Of a stretch of DNA of 42,746 nt, positions 14,616 through 23,455 are shown piece by piece. The DNA is taken from IMG/VR virus record IMGVR_UViG_3300037300_000416, positions 1 to 42,746 of that record, one strand, 5' to 3'. Every line of letters starts with the position of its first letter. Position 1 is the stretch's first letter. This stretch comes from a virus. The notes under the pieces are model-generated. The model ran no database searches. It had not been told where the DNA came from and saw nothing but the letters and a program-made list of their open reading frames with translations. The translations under genes and the position numbers were made by a program.

Positions 14616-17600
14616 TTATCCGGGTGGCAAGACATTAACAACAGCATTCGCCCAATCTATTCCAGAGTCATTAACAACATCATCTTCGATCCATACTTGC
14701 CTACCGCTTCCTACCCACTTCCCGTCCATTTTGGCTGCAACGCCAGTGAAGATGTAGCTTCCTGTAGGAATTTCGATCTCAATCCAGCTATCATAATTTG
14801 GCTGGAAAGAATTATACTTTAATGAACCGAGTGCATAATCAGCTTCCGCCTGCGCCTTGCTAATTGGAGCCTCAAGGAGCAGGAAATTACTCTCTTTACG
14901 CCCTGTTAAACCATCAAAGATGCGATATGCTTTTGTTGGTTCTTTAGTTTTATAGCAAATGACAGCCTGATTTGAGAAGGTTGATAACAGTTCATATCCA
15001 CCTCTATTTCCAGGTCCGTGGGCGCTCATCTGCTGGTTGGTTGCGAGCTTACGCATCTTTTCAACGGCAACCGAATCCGTATGATCGGCAAATAGATTCA
15101 CAACTTCCAAGTTTCGGGTGATTTCATTATCATCAACATGATTGTTAATCTTTTGCACCGGAAAGTCCGGAAACTTCTTGCACAACCTGTCGATTCCCTC
15201 AATGAGTGTTCCGTCGATCTTATTGATAAACTTGAACGCCCTGGCGGTGGAACTCGGGACTAGAGGAATGAATCCCACCATCGCCATGTAGTCGCCCTGG
15301 CGCACGTTGTTGATGGTGATGGCGTAGTCCACATACTCGTTGGTGATGCTGACGGCGATCTCGCCGCCTACCGAAAGAGTCGTTTCGACATGCTTCGCGC
15401 ATTTTGCGATGTTTTCCACGCAGTGCTTCTTATGAAGAAGGAGACCGTCAATCCCGGTGCCTCCACCGGTCTTTTCCGCAAGCCACTCTTTATATTCCTC
15501 CTGCTGATAGACCCATGCCATCAGAAGTCCCGCAAGCTGCATCTCGTTGCGAATCTGATCCGATGAGAAGAATTTCGTTTCCTCCTTGTCGAGATTCAGG
15601 CAGCGCGATGTCTTGCTGCGCTTGCTGAAATAGGGAATACCCGAATAATCAACTTCCGTGTCTTCGATGTCGACAATTGATCCCAGCCAGACATCGGATC
15701 GGGCATAAACATAGAGCTCTTGCTGTCCAGACAACTTGTCTTGACCAGTGTATTTACCAAGCAACCATTCGTTGACATTCTGATCGAGTAGATTGACCCA
15801 GCTTGCGATCGCTGACTTCTCGTAAGTCAGTCCTTTGCTACGGAGATAGAGGAGGATGTTGTTACCTCCCGTGAGCTCGTCGCTATCGGCGTAGTCGTCG
15901 ATGATGTAGCCGTATTGGTATCGCAGGTCACTGTTCTCGAAACCGAGAGTTTCTATTTCCAGTTTTCCGGCGATTGCGGCGCCGGGATCTCCGAAGGCGA
16001 TGCCGTTGAGAGTTCCGGGCTCGGAGGCGGCGGTTGCGGTCAGGACTTCGCCGTCAATGCTGACGAGCGCGTCGTTGCCAGTGCCGGAGAAGTTGAACTG
16101 CAGGGTGTGAAATTTCCCGTCGATGAGTCCAGAGGGGAACGTCGCCGAAGGAAGTGCGATGGTAGTTCCCTGAACCTTGACTTGCGCGGGGGCCACTTGG
16201 CAGGTCCATGTCCGGGTGCCGTCACCGGCGGCGAGTTGAAATGCGCCGTCAGCACCGTTGGCCGCATCGTGCGTGAGCAGTTTGAAACGCAATGAAACCG
16301 CTCGTGCGCCGCTCAGGTTCCATGGTGCGGTGGCGGAGGTGCTTGCGTAGTAGGCGGTGTCCTCCGCCGTGGTGTCGAGCTTGATGATGCCCGAGGCGCT
16401 GACCGCCCGCGCCGGATCGATTACTGTGTTGACGACGGTCCATGGCGTGGGATTGGATTGGAGGTGATCCGGCAACGACGAGCCGCGCATGGTCCATGAG
16501 TTCGGCTGCGGGGGTCCGGTACCGGGATCAACGTAGGGCTGGTGGGTCTTGGGGACGAAGTCCTCGAAGCCGTTGTGGAATTGGTAGGTTCCGGCTATTT
16601 CGAGAGCCAAGGCGTTCTTTGCTGAGGCTGGAAGATCGCCATCGGTCTGAACGCGATCAAGCTCTTCGGCAAGGGCGGCACCATGGGTTCCATCGGCATC
16701 GAATGTCTGGCTGCGTTGTTCGCGACCCTGCGCCAGATAAAATTGATCGAAGGCTTGAAAGGTGCGCCCCGGCGGCCCGCGTACGAGGAAGGAGCGTTTT
16801 AGCGGTGAGTTATCGAACATGTCGTTCAAATCCGTCATGCCCACCACTTGGCAGCCGCTGGTGGCGAGCGCGTCGCCAAGGGCGGAAAGGTCGGCGTTGG
16901 CAGCGACGGGATACCAGATGTCGCCTATGCGCCCGGTGACTCCATCGAGCACGGTGTCCTTCTTGCGGTTGGCGGAAAACACGCGCACACCCGCCTTGTC
17001 GGGCGCGGGGAAACGGAAGCTGTCATGGCGTCCGGCGTGGTTGAAGAGTTCCGAATCGCCGAAGCTGAACGCGAGTCCGTTGTAGCCTTCCTCGCATTCG
17101 ATGTCCTCCACATCGAAGGAAACGACAGCGTTTTTCCCCTCTTCGGGAAGGGCTTGCCAAGCGTTCTTATAGGGAGTCAACAGTTTCGCCTGCACATCCT
17201 CCAGCGTTTCATCTCCGCGATAGGTGGTGAACGCGGCCTTGATGACCGGATCACCTCCCATCCGGCGGGCCTTGAACGAAAGGACCGGATTCAAGTTGGT
17301 CGTCTCCACAACCTCCGCAGGATCGGGCGAAATCAGTTCGATGCCGGACAGGGGAAGTTCGAGGACGGAAGCCGCGACGCCCGGATAGGAAGTCTCGATA
17401 GTTAGATCGTCCTCCAGTTCCGAGACGAACAGAGGTTTGTCCGTTGGAATGGCGTCGATTTGCGCGGGAGTGGCGGTTTCTGGCTTGAGGACAGCAAGAA
17501 ACGGATTGGTTCGATACCACCATTCACCAAACGGACCTGGCCAAATGGATTCGAAACCCGGCTGCGAGGATTTAGCACCCACATTTAAAGTGACTTCGGT

Positions 17601-19745
17601 CGAGTCTTCACCGGGAGCGGCGAAAATGACCGGATAGATTGGTCTTTTAGGAACCCTAAGAGGTTCTCCAATGATCGAATATCCACTTCCTTCGTCGCCT
17701 TCAATGACGAGGGTCTCGTATCCTCGGGCTCCAAGTGCGTTTTCGATGGCGACGGTGATTTCGTTTCGGCCAGGATAGAGTTTGTAGGTATGCCCTTGCA
17801 GTCGGTAAACCCCGGGCTTGTCCCCGGCAACCAAGTCCGCGCTGCGACTGTTGACCCATGCTCGCGGAGTCGTGGACTCCAAAACGTCGGCCAGCGGATC
17901 GTATACCTTCGCTGAAAGAGTGATCTGACTGCCAGAGATGCTTTTCTGGTAGATTTCAACACCCGGCATTGGCACTTCGCGAGGCACGGCGGATACGCTC
18001 TCGAATCGATAGTAGGTGTCGCTTCCATCATCAGCGATGACAGGCATTCTCTTCTGCAAACCTGCCGATACGCCTTGGATGAATACTTGGGTCCTCCCAC
18101 CCTTGGTGAAGTCCATGGTTGCCAGCTTCCATGGGTCTTGCACCCGGTAAGAGGCGAACCGGGACATGTCCACATTGTTCCAGCCGCCGACTGCCTCGCC
18201 ACCCTCGCAGCGGAGTTCCACGAGTCCTTGTCCCGCGTCAGGCCACTCTCCTGTCTGGTAGTCCCGGTCCCATCGCATGACCAGGAAGTGGAAGCTGCGT
18301 GAGTAGCCGGTGGGTGGCGCGGTGTACTCGTATTGGCCGGGGGCCTGCGGGTTGAACCGCACCCAGCGCCAACGCATCGCCTTCATCCTGCGGTCGCCGC
18401 ACCTTCCAGTATTTTGCTCCGGCCATGAAAGCCAATCAAAGAGGGGGGACTTATTGGATTTGTAATCTTCACGTATCCATTCAGCGATCGATGCGTCGAG
18501 CGCTGCTGGGTCAAGATCGCCGGGCGGCGCGGCTCTCTGCCATCCGTTTTGATCCTCCTCCCAAGTCCGAGATTTAAAACGGCTCCAGAGTTCCTGGACA
18601 GTGATGGGATTGGAAAGCTCGGTTCGTATCGTTTCAACCGCTGTTTCGGTGCCGCTGCGCACAACATTATCATCCTTTTTGATCGTCCATGGTCGCGTGG
18701 TGGTTGTGGTGGTGGTCGTGACTGTCGCCGTCGGCGGTGTTGGCGTTTCCGTAGTTTGCGTCGTTCCCCATTCAATTGACTCTCCCTGCCCCAAAACAAT
18801 TCCATGGTTGCTCTGCCAAGCAATTCGTCTGACTCCTTCCACCTTCTGCGGCTGGGCCTCCAGCTCCCCTGTTTCGTTTTGGCAGGTGTCAGTGACACTA
18901 TAAACCGCATCATCAACCGCTTGGTATCTTGGCGAATCCGTGATTGAGTAAGTTTCGGAATAGACTTTGGTCAGGTATCGTTGGCTTTCATCAACCCCGG
19001 TCAATGCCCTGTGCCAGGGCAACGCCTCCAGAGTATTGTACTCTGACAGCGTCTCGATCATGATTGAATAAATCTCGTTGTCGGGAATGCCGTCTCCATT
19101 GCCGTCCTGCGTATCAGCGAATGGATCGTTGCCAGCCAACAATGCATCTGCGTCGCTGATTCCATCGTTGTTCGTGTCCGAGAAATAAGGACTGCTTCCA
19201 ATTTGCCGCTCCTCGGCATCTGTCAATCCGTCGCTGTCCGTGTCCGTGTCCGTGACCGCGACGCGCCAGAAGCATTTCTCGGACTGACTGATGGGAAAAC
19301 CGTAGGTGACCCCGCCGCCGGATGCGATGAAGGGATCACCCACCGGCAGCCAGCTTTCCGGTGTGAGATCGGGCGAGTAAAAGAGCGTGTATTGCTTTCC
19401 GGCCTGGGTCGGCCAGGTGACGGTGACGGCTTCCGGGCTGATTAGATAGACCTCGCTGTTTTCGTCCGGTTCGCTCCACACCGGGAGGACGTGACCAGTG
19501 ACAGGCTGGATCATGCCGTCGGGGGGATTCGGCGCGAAAGGATTTGTGCCTGCGGCGGCTTCATGCGCGTTGGTCCAGCCGTCGGAATCGTAGTCGGCCT
19601 GGGGATCGAAGTTTTGGAGAAACAATTCTCCCGCGTTGTATTTTCGTTCCCATAGATCACTGACGCCGTTGCTGTTGGTATCAAGGATCGCGAAGGCAGC
19701 GGGTGTCAGCAGCCAGCACGAAAGAGCAAGAAGCGTGCGCTTCAC
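14616..19745 (-). CDS. Large secreted polymorphic toxin, 1709 aa
   Basis: Signal peptide at residues 1-19 (MKRTLLALSCWLLTPAAFA). Residues about 20-60 and 165-222 are DxDxDG calcium-binding repeats of thrombospondin-3 type. A Thr-rich run lies near 340. Residues about 1080-1270 look like a LamG/concanavalin beta-sandwich (SLRFKLLTHDAANG, FHTLQFNFSGTG). After a linker with a hydrophobic stretch, residues about 1578-1709 are the variable tip, with AYRIFDG and GSGRQVWIED. The tip may have an ADP-ribosyltransferase-like fold, by pattern only. The tip is duplicated as an orphan fragment and followed by immunity genes, which marks it as the toxic part. Exported by Sec; the later release route is unknown. 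Start overlaps the upstream stop by four bases. Confidence 0.8.
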   Translation of the reverse strand: MKRTLLALSCWLLTPAAFAILDTNSNGVSDLWERKYNAGELFLQNFDPQADYDSDGWTNAHEAAAGTNPFAPNPPDGMIQPVTGHVLPVWSEPDENSEVYLISPEAVTVTWPTQAGKQYTLFYSPDLTPESWLPVGDPFIASGGGVTYGFPISQSEKCFWRVAVTDTDTDSDGLTDAEERQIGSSPYFSDTNNDGISDADALLAGNDPFADTQDGNGDGIPDNEIYSIMIETLSEYNTLEALPWHRALTGVDESQRYLTKVYSETYSITDSPRYQAVDDAVYSVTDTCQNETGELEAQPQKVEGVRRIAWQSNHGIVLGQGESIEWGTTQTTETPTPPTATVTTTTTTTTRPWTIKKDDNVVRSGTETAVETIRTELSNPITVQELWSRFKSRTWEEDQNGWQRAAPPGDLDPAALDASIAEWIREDYKSNKSPLFDWLSWPEQNTGRCGDRRMKAMRWRWVRFNPQAPGQYEYTAPPTGYSRSFHFLVMRWDRDYQTGEWPDAGQGLVELRCEGGEAVGGWNNVDMSRFASYRVQDPWKLATMDFTKGGRTQVFIQGVSAGLQKRMPVIADDGSDTYYRFESVSAVPREVPMPGVEIYQKSISGSQITLSAKVYDPLADVLESTTPRAWVNSRSADLVAGDKPGVYRLQGHTYKLYPGRNEITVAIENALGARGYETLVIEGDEGSGYSIIGEPLRVPKRPIYPVIFAAPGEDSTEVTLNVGAKSSQPGFESIWPGPFGEWWYRTNPFLAVLKPETATPAQIDAIPTDKPLFVSELEDDLTIETSYPGVAASVLELPLSGIELISPDPAEVVETTNLNPVLSFKARRMGGDPVIKAAFTTYRGDETLEDVQAKLLTPYKNAWQALPEEGKNAVVSFDVEDIECEEGYNGLAFSFGDSELFNHAGRHDSFRFPAPDKAGVRVFSANRKKDTVLDGVTGRIGDIWYPVAANADLSALGDALATSGCQVVGMTDLNDMFDNSPLKRSFLVRGPPGRTFQAFDQFYLAQGREQRSQTFDADGTHGAALAEELDRVQTDGDLPASAKNALALEIAGTYQFHNGFEDFVPKTHQPYVDPGTGPPQPNSWTMRGSSLPDHLQSNPTPWTVVNTVIDPARAVSASGIIKLDTTAEDTAYYASTSATAPWNLSGARAVSLRFKLLTHDAANGADGAFQLAAGDGTRTWTCQVAPAQVKVQGTTIALPSATFPSGLIDGKFHTLQFNFSGTGNDALVSIDGEVLTATAASEPGTLNGIAFGDPGAAIAGKLEIETLGFENSDLRYQYGYIIDDYADSDELTGGNNILLYLRSKGLTYEKSAIASWVNLLDQNVNEWLLGKYTGQDKLSGQQELYVYARSDVWLGSIVDIEDTEVDYSGIPYFSKRSKTSRCLNLDKEETKFFSSDQIRNEMQLAGLLMAWVYQQEEYKEWLAEKTGGGTGIDGLLLHKKHCVENIAKCAKHVETTLSVGGEIAVSITNEYVDYAITINNVRQGDYMAMVGFIPLVPSSTARAFKFINKIDGTLIEGIDRLCKKFPDFPVQKINNHVDDNEITRNLEVVNLFADHTDSVAVEKMRKLATNQQMSAHGPGNRGGYELLSTFSNQAVICYKTKEPTKAYRIFDGLTGRKESNFLLLEAPISKAQAEADYALGSLKYNSFQPNYDSWIEIEIPTGSYIFTGVAAKMDGKWVGSGRQVWIEDDVVNDSGIDWANAVVNVLPPG

Positions 19746-20644
19746 TTGGACTCTCCTTTCTCATTGGCGGCGGGTTTCTCCGTGCGCCAGAAGTTGAGGG
19801 TGATGTCCTTGGGCTGGGGTGGATTGGCCTTGAGGTATTCCTCGCGCTCGATGCGGGCGCGTTCACGACCTTCGTAAGCAGTTCTCAGCTGCGCCAGTTC
19901 GCTGTTGTAGAGGTCATGAAGGGACTGGATGACGACAAGTTCCTCGGCGGTAGGGTTGGCGTCGCCGGTGATTTGGAAGGTGGCCTTGCCCTCGGGGAAA
20001 TCGGGAAGGTCCGGGGCGTCGTATTCCCGGCCTTTGGCGGCGTAGAGTTCGGCCATGCGGTCGATGTCCACATTACCCCAGCCCATCAGCGTGTGATGGG
20101 TGTCACCGGCGGTGTCGGCGAAGGAATTGATACCCCCGGCGATCAGGGCGAAGTCGGCGGAAGACCAGAAAGTGATCGTTCCCTTGCCGCCCATCGGCCA
20201 CCAGCGGACAAGCGTGCGCGGCGGGCTGTCTTTGGAGCGGAAAACAGTGGCACCGAGAAACAACAGCTCGTTCTTGGGATGGGTTTCGCGGTATTCGGCG
20301 AGGCGCACGCTGAATTCAGCATCCTGTTCGACGGTAGTGGGTTCCGCTGGCGGCGGAGGAGGTGGCAGGTCGATGGGCTTGATTTCCCGGATCGTGATCG
20401 TGCGTCCGCCCTGCTCGTGGGTGGTGGTGGAGAGAACGTCCCGCGCGGCAACATGAAATTCGGGTTTCGGCGGTGCGGGAGGTGGTGGCGTGCCGTCTGG
20501 TATTTCACCGAGGATGCGGGCGGTGGTGGGCTCGGTAGCGGGTGCCGTGGTGAGGTCTCCAGATTTTTCGACATCTGCAACCTGCGAACGGACAACGACC
20601 GCAGTGGTCAGCGATGCCATGAACACGAGTGGGAATGTTTTCAT
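19742..20644 (-). CDS. Secreted proline-rich partner of the toxin, 300 aa
   Basis: Signal peptide in residues 1-20 (MKTFPLVFMASLTTAVVVRS). Residues 45-110 are rich in Pro/Thr with PPPPAPPKP and LPPPPPPAEP. The C-terminal half is a mixed domain with VRWWPMGGKGTITFWSSADF, then a charged coiled-coil-like helix (LRTAYEGRERARIEREEYL). It is first in the toxin operon, preceded by a strong ribosome site (AGGAGG, seen as CCTCCT at 20653-20658), and its stop overlaps the toxin start. It probably helps export, display or stabilise the toxin. No named family is recognised. Confidence 0.65.
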   Translation of the reverse strand: MKTFPLVFMASLTTAVVVRSQVADVEKSGDLTTAPATEPTTARILGEIPDGTPPPPAPPKPEFHVAARDVLSTTTHEQGGRTITIREIKPIDLPPPPPPAEPTTVEQDAEFSVRLAEYRETHPKNELLFLGATVFRSKDSPPRTLVRWWPMGGKGTITFWSSADFALIAGGINSFADTAGDTHHTLMGWGNVDIDRMAELYAAKGREYDAPDLPDFPEGKATFQITGDANPTAEELVVIQSLHDLYNSELAQLRTAYEGRERARIEREEYLKANPPQPKDITLNFWRTEKPAANEKGESK

Positions 20645-20830
20645 TGGAACTGCCTCCTCATATCCTCTGTCGCAGCACTAGGTCAACTGACCAAATCGGC
20701 ATTCGCTTGATCGAACCAAGCAACGACTGGCGGTTTCGGTTCAAACGATAAAGGATGCGCGAAAATTGCGAAAACATGCGAAGTCCGTCAACTTACAGGT
20801 ACCAGCTCATGTCTGATAATGTAAGATGAC

Positions 20831-21475
20831 TCAGCCCAACCACATCTCCAAATCCGCCATCGCTGCCCTGACGTTTCCTGCTGCTCCGGCCGCAATCATA
20901 CGGGTGGTGGCAATAGGGACAGCCCACCGTCTCGCGAGGAAGGCCGCGAGAACCTCGTTTTCCGGTGGGTGGAGACGGACTGATTGGAACCGGGTTTGGA
21001 ATCGTTCGGTTAGACTGCCGAGGTCGAGGTTCGTCGTGCCGAGGAACGCATGGCCGGGTTTCATCCGGTCGAGGTAGGTGAGCAGCATGTCCTGCGCATC
21101 CTTCGAGCAGCGATCTAACTCATTGACGACTTTGACTGACCACGATCCGAAGAGCGATCCATAGGCGAGCGAGCGTGTCCATTCGCGGGCGAGTTCGAGT
21201 CCAACTTCCTTGCCGTTCACATCATCGATGGCGACAGGGTGGTCAGCGAGTGTGCGGGCGACCATGTTCACCAAACTCGTCTTGCCGATGCCGGGAGCGC
21301 CGGAAATCAGGAGCTTGAGCGGTTGGTCGGGGTTCGTCCGCAGTCGCTCGGCCTTTCGCAAAAGCACTTCAGCCACTTTGCCCGCCTGCCCTATGAAATC
21401 CGCAGGACAGGACGGAACGAAGCAGGTGGGCACAACCGGTGGCTTACGCGGCATCACTCGCCGCCTTTCCTGCAC
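20831..21475 (-). CDS. AAA+ ATPase, clamp-loader/RarA-like core
   Basis: 214 aa from GTG 21475; ATG 21454 is an alternative start. Walker A is SGAPGIGKTSL, the Walker B region is VVNELDRCSKDAQDMLLTYL, and sensor 1 is FLGTTN. Then comes RFQTRFQSVRLHPP with an arginine-finger-like position and a small helical lid. This is an AAA+ core like RFC small subunit, RuvB or RarA/MgsA, without the C-terminal oligomerisation domain. A separate MgsA C-terminal-like protein is encoded at 26667-27224, so the two may work together at stalled forks. Last gene of the minus-strand accessory operon. Confidence 0.75.
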   Translation of the reverse strand: MQERRRVMPRKPPVVPTCFVPSCPADFIGQAGKVAEVLLRKAERLRTNPDQPLKLLISGAPGIGKTSLVNMVARTLADHPVAIDDVNGKEVGLELAREWTRSLAYGSLFGSWSVKVVNELDRCSKDAQDMLLTYLDRMKPGHAFLGTTNLDLGSLTERFQTRFQSVRLHPPENEVLAAFLARRWAVPIATTRMIAAGAAGNVRAAMADLEMWLG

Positions 21476-21623
21476 GGGTGGAGAGGATCAGATCGGCGAT
21501 GGCCTGCGCTCCTTTTCGATAGAGCACCACGGCTAACAACTCGCCATCGACATACACGGCCCAATGGCGGGTGCGGTATCCGTCCGGCTTGTGATAGGGT
21601 TTGACCTCGATCATGCTGACCAT
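21444..21623 (-). CDS. Small hypothetical phage protein, 59 aa
   Basis: Starts at ATG 21623 (or 21614) and stops at TAA 21444-21446. The sequence contains YRTRHWAVYVDGELLAVVLY followed by RKGAQAIADLI, a compact beta-beta-alpha pattern seen in many short phage proteins. It overlaps the gene before by 13 bases and the ATPase after it by about 30, as in a tightly packed operon. No function can be assigned. Confidence 0.55.
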   Translation of the reverse strand: MVSMIEVKPYHKPDGYRTRHWAVYVDGELLAVVLYRKGAQAIADLILSTRAGKAASDAA

Positions 21624-22111
21624 CCCTCCCTTCTGGCACGTGCGTTCAATTCGCGGACGTTGAGGCCGTATTTCTCTGCGGTCTTGCGCGGATCCCCGTA
21701 GCGGCGGAAGTGGCGTTTCACCAAATTCCAGTCAGGCTCCGGTGGCGTATCCGGTAGAATGGAGAGCGGGTCGAAGCGTGTGGGACGCTCTGGTTGATCC
21801 GGCGTGTGTTCCAACGCGGCGAGGCGGCGGAGGATCGGTTTCAATCGTTCCATCACAAGTGCCTCCACATCAGCGGGCACAGGCGTTTGAATCGGCGCTC
21901 CACCGGCGAGTTCGGCAATCCTGGCGTCCACGATCTCGCGGATCAGATCCACGGGGATTTCGGTGATGGAATACACGACCCCGCTCAGGCTTTCGAGGCC
22001 GAGCAGTTTCTTCATTTCCCGGCGTGCATCGCGGGGGCTGTCCGCTTGGAGACGATCATCAAAGACAATCTCGGTTCCACGGCTGGCTATCAGTTTGTAG
22101 GTGCGTTTCAT
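21611..22111 (-). CDS. Hypothetical phage protein, 166 aa
   Basis: ATG 22111 gives MKRTYKLIASRGTEIVFDD, then a helix with SPRDARREMKKLLGLESLSG, a middle region with VDLIREIVDARIAELAGG, and a basic C-terminal region ending KTAEKYGLNVRELNARARRE that could be a small HTH. The much longer open frame upstream of 22111 is antisense-like, Arg/Pro-rich noise overlapping two other genes. It begins inside the stop of the excisionase-like gene (ATGA on the minus strand). Possibly a DNA-binding accessory protein; not recognised as a family. Confidence 0.55.
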   Translation of the reverse strand: MKRTYKLIASRGTEIVFDDRLQADSPRDARREMKKLLGLESLSGVVYSITEIPVDLIREIVDARIAELAGGAPIQTPVPADVEALVMERLKPILRRLAALEHTPDQPERPTRFDPLSILPDTPPEPDWNLVKRHFRRYGDPRKTAEKYGLNVRELNARARREGWSA

Positions 22112-22347
22112 GGTTTTGCTTGGTGTTGAATGGTTAGGGTTGCGAGAACGGCTTCCACATCGGCGAGGCGGAATCTCACGGCTTTGCCGAGTTTGATGTA
22201 GGGAATGAGTCCACTCATGCGCCACGAGTAGAGCTGACGGCGGCAGATCCGCAGGTAATCCGCCAGTTCCTGCTCGGTGTAGAGGTGCTGGTGATCCTCG
22301 CGGGGAGAGCCGACGAGCATCGGCGAGAATTGGATGGTGGCTTTCAT
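22108..22347 (-). CDS. Excisionase/MerR-like winged HTH protein, 79 aa
   Basis: ATG 22347. Residues 22-72 read LYTEQELADYLRICRRQLYS followed by WRMSGLIPYIKLGKAVRFRL and ADVEAVLATL, the clear HTH_17 (excisionase/MerR-like) fold used for binding short DNA sites. It may be the phage excisionase, directing excision with an integrase outside the window, or a repressor of the accessory operon. Overlaps both neighbours by four bases. Confidence 0.75.
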   Translation of the reverse strand: MKATIQFSPMLVGSPREDHQHLYTEQELADYLRICRRQLYSWRMSGLIPYIKLGKAVRFRLADVEAVLATLTIQHQAKP

Positions 22348-22784
22348 GGCTGTTCTGCGTTGAAGCATTCTTCCGCCCATTCGCGGGCGGCCTGGGTGAT
22401 GGTGGTGACGAACTTCGCTTGGTCGGCCGCCAGCGGGTTTCCGCCAAGTAAGTCATGGAAGCTGTTGAGTGCCGACACCACGGCGGCCTCCAGCAGGATT
22501 TCCGGGTCGTCGAGTTCAAGCGCCGTTTCCCAGTAGCCGATGCGCTCGCGCAGCACCGGGAACTTGTGGGCGTCTGGCAGCGGCATGTTCCGCAACGGGC
22601 CGTTCTGGAAGCTCTTGCGTCCGATCGTCGCGATTGCGGGGATGAAGTCCCGTCCCTTGGCGCTCGCCCACAGCAAGGCATGGGCGTCGATTTCAAGGTC
22701 GGGCTGGAATGTGCGATTCACGGGGTCGCCGATCTGCACATGGTATCTGGTAGTCATGTTCATGGTTTGCATTTGTTGGTTCAT
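22344..22784 (-). CDS. Hypothetical phage protein, 146 aa
   Basis: Several in-frame ATGs (22784, 22772, 22763, 22757) are possible starts; none has a strong ribosome site. The first 60 residues are beta-rich (RYHVQIGDPVNRTFQPDLEI), the rest is helical with an acidic ALELDDPEILLEAAVVSALN and a C-terminal TITQAAREWAEECF. No family is recognised. First gene of the tightly overlapping group 20831-22784. Confidence 0.5.
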   Translation of the reverse strand: MNQQMQTMNMTTRYHVQIGDPVNRTFQPDLEIDAHALLWASAKGRDFIPAIATIGRKSFQNGPLRNMPLPDAHKFPVLRERIGYWETALELDDPEILLEAAVVSALNSFHDLLGGNPLAADQAKFVTTITQAAREWAEECFNAEQP

Positions 22785-22815
22785 GGTTTCGTTGGAGAGG
22801 GCACATGCGGTTGGC

Positions 22816-23439
22816 TCAGGTATCCGAGTTGCCGCAGGTGTCCGGGAGATCGAGAAAAGGCTGGTGGTGCGTTGAGCGGCAGGGAGCCGGTTCTTTCAGG
22901 CCATAGGTGAAGCCGAGGTTGCTCACCTTCATGCCCCGCCATTCGCGCCAGTCGCCGAAGAGTTCGGTGAAGTCGCGGTCGAAGAACACCCAGCGGCCGG
23001 GGAGACGGTTGAGCACATCCATACCGCAGAGATCGACCACGGACGCGGCAACTCGGGTGTCGGATAGAAGTCCGTCGGGCTGTCGATTCCGTGGCATCCG
23101 GCGCAATAACTCGCGCCACTGGCTCCACGTTCCGTTGTGGAACAGCACGGCGCGGGCATGACCGGACAAGCGGGTGGTCGCTTTGCTAGAAACTGGAAAA
23201 GGGTGGCACAGCTTCGGCGTCACCTCACCCACGCTCGCCCACCGGAAGTGGATCACAATTTCGCCGGGAAGTTCGGCGATCAGAATTTCAAGATCATCAG
23301 GTTCGAGTCCCTTGAACCAGCGCACCACTCCATCTTCGCGCCACGCCACACCGGCCCCGTGGGGATTGGCTTCGTGGCAGGCATCAAGGGTGGCGCGATC
23401 AGGGCGCACGTTCTCAGGGCATACTAGGATTACACACAT
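22816..23439 (-). CDS. Class II glutamine amidotransferase-like protein, 207 aa
   Basis: Begins MCVILVC, putting Cys2 at the mature N-terminus as the Ntn-hydrolase nucleophile. The other class II signatures follow: NPHGAGVAW (NPDGxG-like), IHFRWASVGEV (the Arg/Thr glutamine site, here R-W-A-S), and VLFHNGTW with the oxyanion HNG. Such domains release ammonia from glutamine, or hydrolyse related amides. It is directly beside an amidoligase-like gene, so I infer that the pair forms or breaks gamma-glutamyl or other amide bonds on a peptide, protein or wall target. This pairing has been described for amidoligase operons. No synthetase domain is fused. Confidence 0.72.
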   Translation of the reverse strand: MCVILVCPENVRPDRATLDACHEANPHGAGVAWREDGVVRWFKGLEPDDLEILIAELPGEIVIHFRWASVGEVTPKLCHPFPVSSKATTRLSGHARAVLFHNGTWSQWRELLRRMPRNRQPDGLLSDTRVAASVVDLCGMDVLNRLPGRWVFFDRDFTELFGDWREWRGMKVSNLGFTYGLKEPAPCRSTHHQPFLDLPDTCGNSDT

Positions 23440-23455
23440 GGCTTTCGGGGGTGGG

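Noticed and set aside
18549-18903. Overlapping ORFs antisense to the toxin Thr-rich region
   Set aside because: They are shadows of ACN/GTN repeats in the toxin gene; the toxin frame has signal peptide, domains and operon context.
21611-22696. 361-codon minus-strand ORF covering three small genes
   Set aside because: The part upstream of 22111 is Arg/Pro/Ser-rich, overlaps two convincing genes on the same strand in other frames, and only the part from ATG 22111 looks like protein.
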